Assembly: GCA_964547105.1 (NCBI GenBank)
Contig: CAZJLO010000004.1
Span: forward strand, 8,477 to 72,476
DNA length: 64,000 nt
From: RXOA01 sp964547105
GTDB lineage: Bacteria > Bipolaricaulota > Bipolaricaulia > UBA7950 > UBA9294
Direction of reading: 5' to 3'
Positions 51,427 to 59,482 of this stretch are shown piece by piece (position 1 is the stretch's first letter; the number at the start of each line of letters is the position of its first letter). Made by a program: the position numbers and the translations under genes. The notes below the pieces were generated by a model. The model had not been told where the DNA came from. It did not search any database and worked only from the letters and a program-made list of their open reading frames with translations.

Positions 51427-54400
51427 TTGATCAGGGCGAAGATGAAGGTTGGCGGCAGACGATGCATGCGAAGGATCGTTGGGCGTGCAGGGTGGATCCT
51501 CCTTGTGGGCGTGGTCTTTCTCTCGGGAATCGGCGCTACGCCGACGGCGAGCATCTCCGTGAGCGATGAACTGATCACAGTGGACGATCTGGCGGGAACG
51601 TTCGTGGTGACGGTGCTGTTCGACCAGACGATGAGCGAAACATCCTCCCCCGACATTGGTTTCGATCCCATGATTTCGGGAACGCTGACCGGCGGTGTCG
51701 GGCTGTGGAGCAGCTCGGGTGCGTTCGAGAACGACCGATACACCCTTTCGTTGACCGTGGTCGACGCAGATGAGGAAACAATCGGCGTAGACGTTGCGGT
51801 GTCGGCGGCACGGAATCCGGGGTTCGAAGACATGGAGGCTGTGGTTCTGTCGGATGCGTTCGACATCGATACAGCCGCTCCCGTGGTCGTCACCCAGGAC
51901 ATCACCGTTCAACTGGACGCGACCGGGAACGTGTCGATCACGGCGGGGCAGATCGATGCCGGATCGACGGATGCGTGCGGGATCGCAACGCGGGTTCTGG
52001 ATGTCAGCGACTTCACATGCTCGGAGGTGGGGGCGAACACGGTGACGCTGACGGTGACCGACGTCAACGGCAACGCGGAGTCGGCGGAAGCCACGGTGAC
52101 GGTGGAAGACAACGTCGCCCCGGACGTCGTCACCCAGGACATCACCGTTCAACTGGACGCGACCGGGAACGTGTCGATCANNNNNNNNNNNNNNNNNNNN
52201 NNNNNNNNNNNNNNNNNNNNNNNNNNNNNNNNNNNNNNNNNNNNNNNNNNNNNNNNNNNNNNNNNNNNNNNNNNNNNNNNGGCAACGCGGAGTCGGCGGA
52301 AGCCACGGTGACGGTGGAAGACAACGTCGCCCCGGCCATCACCCAAGTGGCTTCGTCTCAGATTGTCGAGTGTGACGGATTCGGCAATCTCGTAGAACTG
52401 GCCGGTTGGTTGTCCAACCACGGCGGGGCCGATGCGGCAGATGCGTGTGGATACGAGTGGAGCGACGACTTCATTGAGCCTTCGGATGCCTGCGGCGAGA
52501 CAGGCTCGGCATCGGTGACATTCACGGCAACCGACCCTTCGGGCAATTCGTCTTCCACCACAGCGGGATTCACCATCACCGATACGACCTCACCAGAGAT
52601 TCTGTGGGATGAGCAGAAACAGTTCCCCGACTCTCAACTGATGGATGAGGATTGCTCGATCACGTTTCCGATTCTCGTGGATATTGCCGATGCGTGCTGT
52701 ATCGCTGTGCCCGGGATCAGCTATACGATCCACAACCCCGGTGGGGTGACGATCGTGGACGAACTCGAGATTCGGCAGATCAGTTCGCAGGTCGTTCGCA
52801 TCGAGGGTTCGATTACGCTCTCTGATCTCTCCGGCTGTCCGCGAACGATCTCACTGGAAATCGAGGCCACCGACTGTTGCGGTCATACAAGCGGATCCAC
52901 CGATCAGGTTGTGCTGACGGATTCACTCCCACCGGCGATCGCGGTGGTGCTTGAAGATGCCGACATCACTGACGACTACATCTGCATGGCGACCCTTCCA
53001 TTCACGGTCACCATTGCCGATAACTGCTGTTTGGATCACGGTTCGCTGACGGTTGTCGCTCAATGGCTATCGGGCGCGGCTGTGTTCGAGCAGCCGACGT
53101 TCACCACCTCGATCACCGACCGAACCTGCACCATTGTCGATGGCGAGATCCTTGCTCATGATCTTGCGTCGTGTTCTGCGACCGTAGAGCTGACGGTGAC
53201 GATCAGCGACTGCTGCGGGAATACCTACGAGGCAGTAGATCTGGGAACGGTCTACGACCGGTGTCCCCCTCACTTCACCGAGGATCCCCCCGACCAGTCG
53301 ACGATCACGCTCCCCACCGATGCAGGAGATGCCCCGTATCTCCCGGCATCGAACGTGGCGGTGTTCGAGTGCGACGGGAACTACAACGTGCAGGACATCA
53401 ACGCCTGGCTCTCCGAGACGGCGGCACTCGACTCCTGCAATCCCCCCGCAATCTGGTGGCCGACTGATGTCACCGGCTTTGTTGCAGCGTCCAATCTTCT
53501 TTGGAGCTGTTTCAGCGGGCCGTGCCCGGGCTGCTGCGGGGCGACAGGCCCCTACGGTTACACATCCACCGGCATTGGGACGGTGATCTTCGAGGCCGAA
53601 GATGCCTGCGGCAACAAGATTACGACCGAAGATCCGCACGATCCCTCGTGGGCGAGCCCCAGCTTCGTCATTGTCGATACGATTCCCCCCGTTGCCGTGG
53701 ATGATCCGCAATCCGGCTTTTCGTATACGTTTGCCCAGCCCTCGTTCATCGAGTTTGTCGAGGAGATAGACGGCGTGCCGCGGTTTATCCTCCGGGAGAA
53801 CACCCCGATCTACATCGATGTGCTGAGCAATGACGTCGATCTGTGCCGAACGGGCATGCACATTCTTGAGACAACAACGCCTTCGTATGGATCGGCGGCG
53901 ATTCACGCTTCCGTTGGGATGCTTGCCGGCTCGTGCGAAGGTCAGATGATCCGCTACGCTCCGGCACCGGACTACAGTGGACCGGATGAGTTCGAGTACA
54001 CGGTGCGCGATTGCAGTGGGAATACCGACAGCGCGCATGTTGACGTCTATGTTTTCCGCGGGAATGAGGTTGACGATGTCTACCTTTCCGCATGGAACGG
54101 AGTTCCGCAGCGTTTTCGGCTATCCACGTCCGACGACATGCTGAACCGGATCGCGGATCCCGGTCGATTTCGATATGAGTTTGGCCTGATCGACCAGCCG
54201 GCATTGGGGGTCATTGTCGGATCTCTCGCCGATGTCCGTATCGAAGGGAACACGAGCTTCGCCGAACTTGCCTACGTCGCCGGAGATGGTGCCGAGGGGA
54301 GAGATGTTCTCCGGTGGCTCGTCATCGATCCGTTCGGTGTCCGGCAAACGGCGGTATTGGATGTGCGGATCGAGGCGCGCACCGGCAGAACCGGCGAAGT

Positions 54401-54707
54401 CTCCGCCGGCGCCTTCCGGCAGGGACAAGCGGTTGACATCATCCTGCCCGAAGGAATCTCCGCCGCCGATGCCGGTGTGCGGATTGAACGGCTGGGTGAT
54501 CTGGGACTGGATACGACGATCCATGTGATGGACGAAGCAGCTATCGATGACGTGATCGTCCCAGTTGTCCTGGCGGGGAAGACGATGCGACTCATCGTGC
54601 GGACCGAGGCCCTCGAAGCCGGAACGTATCGCTTCACCGTGCCGGCAGGGGAGGGCGGGGATGCCCGGCTTGTCATTCGCATTGACGGTGAGGAGGACGA
54701 TCGATGA
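51427..54707 (+). CDS. Large exported repeat protein (HYR/Ig-like and cadherin-like domains), interrupted by assembly gap
   Basis: One gene that appears as two frames because 100 N are inserted; a true gap of 128 bases (or 128 plus multiples of 240) restores the frame. TTG 51427 has AGGAGGA at ideal distance; ATG 51442 is the alternative. A signal peptide follows (GRAGWILLVGVVFLSGIGA). Then come an Ig-like N-terminal domain (TASISVSDELITVDDLAG), 80-residue HYR-like repeats (TQDITVQLDATGNVSI), paired-Cys Ig-like domains (DCCGHT, DNCCLDHG, SDCCGN), and a C-terminal cadherin-like part (YAPAPDYSGPDEFEYTV). Probably a surface adhesin or stalk; coupled to the next gene. Confidence 0.82.
51886..52335 (+). 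repeat. 240-bp tandem repeat (80-residue HYR-like unit), collapsed at the gap
   Basis: Bases 51886-51940 recur identically at 52126-52180 (offset exactly 240), and 52069-52123 recur at 52281-52335 across the gap. Unit length is 80 codons. Confidence 0.9.
52181..52280. other. Assembly gap (100 N)
   Basis: Placeholder run. The repeat period implies 128 missing bases plus 240 for every further collapsed unit, which also repairs the reading frame. Confidence 0.95.
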
Positions 54708-56206
54708 TGGGTCTACGCGTCGGTTGGATGGCATGCATCGCAGTTGTCTTCGTGACAGTGGCCGTGGCCGCCAACCAACCGCCTCAAGGGGGGGACATTG
54801 CGCTTACGACGTGGGAAGGAACGCCAATACGCTTCGTCGTTGCGGCAACGGACCCCGATCTCGACTGCGCCTCGCAGACAGGACATCCATTGCGGTTTGC
54901 CGTTCTCACCCCACCGAGCCACGGTGTCGTCACCGGCGATTTTCAGGACGTCTTGTGCAGCGGGCAACAGGCATCGATCGCGCTGTGCTACACGCCTGGC
55001 GGATCATTCGTTGGGTCGGATCGCTTTGTGATCGAGGTTCTCGATCCATTGGATGAGCGAACCACCGTTGCGGTCTCGATCGAGGTACGCCAACCCAAGG
55101 AGGAAGGAACGCTTGCCGGCGATGTGGCGCTGACGCTGACGATCGATCCGCTGACCCCTTCTTTCCCGACGTTCACGGCCGATCTCGCTCTTGTCTACCG
55201 CCATGAGGGGGCGGCGGTGGAAGTCCGCGGCACCTGGAAGCAGATGGCCGGCACAACGGATGATGTATTCGACGATCTGAAACTCCTGATGCGGATGCCG
55301 TGTTCAACGGTGGGAAGCATTGCCGGGCGGGTCGACTTCGATCCGAACGCTTCCACGCCGCTGTTCGAATTTGCCGAGGTCAGCGGGGAGTTGATCGTGG
55401 ATCCGATCTGGCTGACGACGACGTTTCACCTCGAACCACTGCAAACCTCTTCGTTCACAACGGTGGGCCTGTCCGGTCCGTTTCCGATGGGTGGAAGCTT
55501 GTCCGTCACGGCGACCCTGTCCAATCTGTGCTTGTGCTTCGAAGATGCCACGGTCCGACTGCGTTTCCCCGACTTGTGGTGCGGATTGTCCGGCGATGCA
55601 ACGGCAATGTTCGCACAAACGGGATTTGCGCACGCGACGCTGCTCCTCGATCGGATCCCGGTGGGGATGGCTCTCGCGCCAGCGTTTGGCTCGCATTTCG
55701 ATCTTGTTGCCGCGATGGAATCCGTGATTACCACGTCCAGTATCGATGCCGCGATCACTTTGGAGTGGATCCCGCCGTTTGTCGCGCTCGATTGCGTCGA
55801 ATTGCTTGTCGACTCCGTCGTGTCCGGAGGACGATGGAGCGGATTTCAAGTCTACGGATTGAGAATCGACGAAGCGCTATCCGATGAGTTCTCGATCTGC
55901 TCGATGACATCACTCGATCCGACAAACTTGGCGACCAACGCCCGGATGACGGGATTCGTGGACTACTGGGAAGTGCTCACCCTTGCCGGTGGCTTCGATT
56001 TGTGCAGTGGGATCCAGGGTGATTGGAGAGCGGCGACGTACTTCGGAACGACTCAAACGTCGCTGTTTGATTGGGGAATGACGCGGTTTGAGTTCCGGGT
56101 CCGCCGCAACACGGAATGCGAGTTCTCGTCGACGATCTACTTCCGATCAGGCGACTTGGGAGACCCTACCGTAGAACTGGTCATGGGCGCGCTTACCCAC
56201 TGGTAG
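54704..56206 (+). CDS. Exported beta-rich protein with cadherin-like N-terminal domain
   Basis: A 500-residue protein with a signal peptide (VGWMACIAVVFVTVAVAA), then one cadherin-like/tandem-95-type domain (NQPPQGGDIALTTWEGTP..SFVGSDRFVIEVLD) similar to the C-terminal domains of the preceding protein. About 350 residues of alternating hydrophobic strands follow, without catalytic motifs. The last residue is Trp. Those strands could form a beta-barrel or large sandwich. Two ATG codons overlap the upstream stop; GAGGAGG lies just ahead. Probably made with the preceding protein as a surface pair. Confidence 0.75.
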   Translation: MMGLRVGWMACIAVVFVTVAVAANQPPQGGDIALTTWEGTPIRFVVAATDPDLDCASQTGHPLRFAVLTPPSHGVVTGDFQDVLCSGQQASIALCYTPGGSFVGSDRFVIEVLDPLDERTTVAVSIEVRQPKEEGTLAGDVALTLTIDPLTPSFPTFTADLALVYRHEGAAVEVRGTWKQMAGTTDDVFDDLKLLMRMPCSTVGSIAGRVDFDPNASTPLFEFAEVSGELIVDPIWLTTTFHLEPLQTSSFTTVGLSGPFPMGGSLSVTATLSNLCLCFEDATVRLRFPDLWCGLSGDATAMFAQTGFAHATLLLDRIPVGMALAPAFGSHFDLVAAMESVITTSSIDAAITLEWIPPFVALDCVELLVDSVVSGGRWSGFQVYGLRIDEALSDEFSICSMTSLDPTNLATNARMTGFVDYWEVLTLAGGFDLCSGIQGDWRAATYFGTTQTSLFDWGMTRFEFRVRRNTECEFSSTIYFRSGDLGDPTVELVMGALTHW

Positions 56207-56909
56207 CTTTGGCGTCGAGGAACCAGGTCGCTTCCCCGTGGACGGGGGCAATCCTTGCCGCGGGGAGATCCTCGCCGCACTGGATGCGCAGCAGCGCGTC
56301 ACGTTTCTCCCGCCCGGTCACCAGGAACAGAATGTGGCTTGCCTGGTTGAGCAAGGGGAGCGTCAGTGTAATTCGTTGGCGGGGCTCCGTCGGAACGGTA
56401 ACGCCACGAACCCAGCGCTGATCCTCAAGAAGCGCCGGGTGGTTCGGGAACAGTGACGCCGTGTGACCATCGCGTCCCAATCCAAGGATCGCGAGGTCGA
56501 TCGACAGGTGCATCGGGTCTCCTCGAAGCTTTGCGAGAGATCGAAGGCGTTGCTCGTAATCGCGACAAGCATCCGCAGGTGGATCCTCGCCACGGATGCG
56601 ATGAACATTCGCGGCGGGAATCGGGACGTGCCGCAACAACGCTTGGACGATTGCGAGGTAGTTGCTTTCTTCGTGATCGGGCGGAACACAGCGTTCATCA
56701 GCCCAGAGTACGTGCATTTTCGTCCACGGGACTTGCTCCAACCAGGGGCGTGTGCTCAACAAGCGATACAACGGGAGGGGGGTCTTGCCTCCCGAGACGG
56801 CGATGACGCAGGTCCCCCGCTCGTCAGATGCCGCGACGGACCGGCGGACGACCGCATCTGCGGCGCCGGCATAGAGGGCGGTCGGTGAACGGAAGACGAT
56901 CGTTCGCAT
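56193..56909 (-). CDS. pgl: 6-phosphogluconolactonase
   Basis: A 238-residue DevB/SOL-type lactonase of the oxidative pentose phosphate pathway. VIAVSGGKTPLPLYRLL, HVLWADERCVPPDHEESNY and ILGLGRDGHTASLFP are diagnostic. It overlaps zwf by 1 base and its 3' end overlaps the convergent exported-protein gene by 14 bases. Confidence 0.95.
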   Translation of the reverse strand: MRTIVFRSPTALYAGAADAVVRRSVAASDERGTCVIAVSGGKTPLPLYRLLSTRPWLEQVPWTKMHVLWADERCVPPDHEESNYLAIVQALLRHVPIPAANVHRIRGEDPPADACRDYEQRLRSLAKLRGDPMHLSIDLAILGLGRDGHTASLFPNHPALLEDQRWVRGVTVPTEPRQRITLTLPLLNQASHILFLVTGREKRDALLRIQCGEDLPAARIAPVHGEATWFLDAKATSG

Positions 56910-58384
56910 CAGCGGCGCTCCTCGGTCTCAGGCATGCAGTGACACATCCACTCCCTTCCGGCACCGAGCATTGCTTGCGCCGCAACGGGGCCGCGATCTC
57001 CGATGGCGTAGGCATGAATGGGAAACGTCGGGTCGTCCGCCATCGCCAGAGCGGGCGATATCGCGTTCCATGCCAATTCAATCTCGTCACTACGGATAAA
57101 CAGCGACGGGTCGCCTCTCAAGGCGTCGAGAAGGAGCCGCTCGTAGGCATCGATGAGCTTCCCGGGAGCAAACGTTCCGGCGTAGTCGAAGCTCAGATCG
57201 GTGAGCCGTGTCCGCATTCCCTCGCCAGGGATCTTGGTGTGAAGCTGCAGTTTGATCCCCTCCTCCGGCTGCAGCTGAAGCATCAGTCGATTAGGAGCCG
57301 GAACGGGCATGCCCCTGCCGAAGAGATCTTGCGGTACGGGACGAAACTGAAGCGTGATCTGGGTTGTCTTCTCGGCGAGCGCCTTGCCGGAACGAACGAA
57401 GAATGGAACGCCGTGCCAACGCCAGTTGTCGATGTGAAGCCGCAATGCGGCATACGTCGGCGTGCGGGAGTTGGGGGCAACGAATTCCGTCTGCTGATAG
57501 CCGTCGTACTGCCCAAGCACCACGTCGGCCTCCCCGAGCGGACGAAGCGACAACAAGACCTTGACCTTCTCGTCTCGGAACTGCTGGGGCGCCGAGGATG
57601 CGGGAGGCTCGAGCGCAGTGAGGGCGAGAAGCTGGAGCACGTGGCTCTGCAGGATGTCCCGCACCACGCCCGCGTGATCGTAATATGCTGCACGAGTGTC
57701 GACGGCAACCTTCTCCGCAACCGTGATTTGAACGTGGTCGACATACTGACGCGACCAAAGTGGCTCGAAGATGGAATTGGCGAATCGAAGTGTGAGGATG
57801 TTCTGAACGGTCTCCTTGGCCAAGTAGTGATCGATCCGGTAGATCTGTCGCTCGTGGAACACGTCGTGGATTCGTCGATTCAGATCTTGCGCCGTCTCCT
57901 GGTCGCGTCCGAATGGCTTCTCGAAGATGATCCGTTGCCATCCGCGGCCCCGTCCGGCGAGTCCTGCCTGACCCAGCCCGTTGACGATGGTTGGGGCAAG
58001 CGCAGGTGGAGTGGCGAGGTAGTAGAGGACATTTCCCTCGGTGCCGGAGTTGATATCGAAACGGTCAAGTTGGCGAGCGATCTCCGCGTAGGTCTCGGGA
58101 CGGTCGAAGTCGCCCGCCAAGTAGTCGAACTTCGCCGATTCTTCGGTCCACCGTTCGCAGCGGTGCTCGCCCGGCTGGAGGCGAGCGTGCTGTCGGATTC
58201 CTTCCAGGAGGCGATTGCGGAATCCATCCGCCCCGATTGACGATCTTGATACACCGAGGATCCGGGTCTGTGGCGCCAACTGCCCGCCGCAGGCAAGGCT
58301 GTGGATGGCCGGGCCGAGCTTGCGCTGAGCCAGATCTCCAGTTGCCCCGAAGATGACGATCGTTGCCGGCGACGCATTATCCAT
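56909..58384 (-). CDS. zwf: Glucose-6-phosphate dehydrogenase
   Basis: About 491 residues. The nucleotide-binding IVIFGATGDLAQRKLGPAIH, the active-site RIDHYLAKETVQNI and the EKPFGRD motif are standard for G6PDH. ATG 58384 with GGAG six bases upstream is preferred over ATG 58399. It overlaps the gnd stop by 8 bases. Confidence 0.96.
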   Translation of the reverse strand: MDNASPATIVIFGATGDLAQRKLGPAIHSLACGGQLAPQTRILGVSRSSIGADGFRNRLLEGIRQHARLQPGEHRCERWTEESAKFDYLAGDFDRPETYAEIARQLDRFDINSGTEGNVLYYLATPPALAPTIVNGLGQAGLAGRGRGWQRIIFEKPFGRDQETAQDLNRRIHDVFHERQIYRIDHYLAKETVQNILTLRFANSIFEPLWSRQYVDHVQITVAEKVAVDTRAAYYDHAGVVRDILQSHVLQLLALTALEPPASSAPQQFRDEKVKVLLSLRPLGEADVVLGQYDGYQQTEFVAPNSRTPTYAALRLHIDNWRWHGVPFFVRSGKALAEKTTQITLQFRPVPQDLFGRGMPVPAPNRLMLQLQPEEGIKLQLHTKIPGEGMRTRLTDLSFDYAGTFAPGKLIDAYERLLLDALRGDPSLFIRSDEIELAWNAISPALAMADDPTFPIHAYAIGDRGPVAAQAMLGAGREWMCHCMPETEERR

Positions 58385-59327
58385 CGCGGTCTCCAACATG
58401 AGGTCCGGATGGAGTCACATTGTGTCCGCCGAACTGCTGTCGTAGTGCAGCGAGCATCTTCGCCGAGAAGCTCTCCGATTGTCGGCTGGCAAGACGCGCC
58501 AACAGCGAAGCGGTGATCACCGGAGCGGGCACGTCGAGATCGATAGCCTCGGCAACGGTCCATCGGCCTTCGCCACTGTCTTCCACCCATCCTTCGAGTT
58601 CGGCAAGCATCGGATCGCTTTTCAGGACGGAAGCAGCGAGATCGAGCAGCCAGGATCGAATGACGCTTCCGGCTCGCCAAATGGTGGCGATGGCGGCCAG
58701 ATCCAGGGGGCGGCCAAACGATTCGGTCGCGGCAAGAATCTCGAACCCCTCAGCGTACGACTGCATCAACCCGTATTCGATGCCGTTGTGCACCATCTTG
58801 ACGAAGTGTCCGGCTCCGGACGGCCCGACACGGCCCCAACCGCTCGATACGCCGGGAGCAAGCGCGGAGAAGATCGGCGACAGACGGTCGATTGTCTCAA
58901 GCTCTCCGCCGAGCATCAGGCAGTATCCGTTCTCCAGTCCCCAAATGCCGCCGCTGGTTCCCGCATCAATCAGGGTGATCCCTTGTTGGGAGGCCATGCC
59001 TGCTCGGCGCCGCGTGTCCTTGTAGTTGGAGTTGCCGCCGTCAATGATCGTATCGCCGGAAGAAAGCTCACCGAGGAGTTGCCGGATGATCGCTTCCGTT
59101 GGATCGCCGGCGGGAACCATCACCCACACCACGCGGGGCGGGGTGAGCGCGTCGGCAAGGGCTTCCACCGAAACGGCGCTGCGGATTGGGATTTGCGGCT
59201 CGGAAGCGACGAGCGTAGCGACTGCCTCCGGATTGCGATCCATTGCGACGACGGTGTGACCGGAACGAGCCAGCCTCCTCGCCATGTTCGCACCCATTTT
59301 GCCGACACCGATCAGCCCAAGGTCCAT
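58377..59327 (-). CDS. gnd: 6-phosphogluconate dehydrogenase, short (GndA/YqeC-type)
   Basis: A 316-residue enzyme oxidatively decarboxylating 6-phosphogluconate to ribulose-5-phosphate. Rossmann start LGLIGVGKMGANMARRL, DGGNSNYKD, GTSGGIWGLENGYCLMLGG and HFVKMVHNGIEYGLMQ. The length is that of the short dimeric family, often NAD-dependent, rather than the 470-residue E. coli type; cofactor choice is inferred. GGAGGTGA precedes the ATG. Confidence 0.94.
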   Translation of the reverse strand: MDLGLIGVGKMGANMARRLARSGHTVVAMDRNPEAVATLVASEPQIPIRSAVSVEALADALTPPRVVWVMVPAGDPTEAIIRQLLGELSSGDTIIDGGNSNYKDTRRRAGMASQQGITLIDAGTSGGIWGLENGYCLMLGGELETIDRLSPIFSALAPGVSSGWGRVGPSGAGHFVKMVHNGIEYGLMQSYAEGFEILAATESFGRPLDLAAIATIWRAGSVIRSWLLDLAASVLKSDPMLAELEGWVEDSGEGRWTVAEAIDLDVPAPVITASLLARLASRQSESFSAKMLAALRQQFGGHNVTPSGPHVGDRDG

Positions 59328-59347
59328 TCTTGCGTCACCTCCATTGG

Positions 59348-59370
59348 CGAGCCCGGTTCTGACGGGCTCG
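59348..59370. promoter_or_regulatory. Hairpin just upstream of the gnd ribosome site
   Basis: CGAGCCCG and CGGGCTCG form an 8-bp stem with a 7-base loop, about 20 bases before the gnd start on the minus strand. No T-run. It could be an mRNA processing or stabilising element within the operon. Confidence 0.4.
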
Positions 59371-59482
59371 TTGCACCATCGCCTTCTCCAAACAAGATCC
59401 TGTTTTCTCTCGGCTCCGATTCCCGTTGCTGCCGTGCGAGGGCGAAGCTTAGCGGGCTCGGTGCCGATAGGGACCGGCCCGT

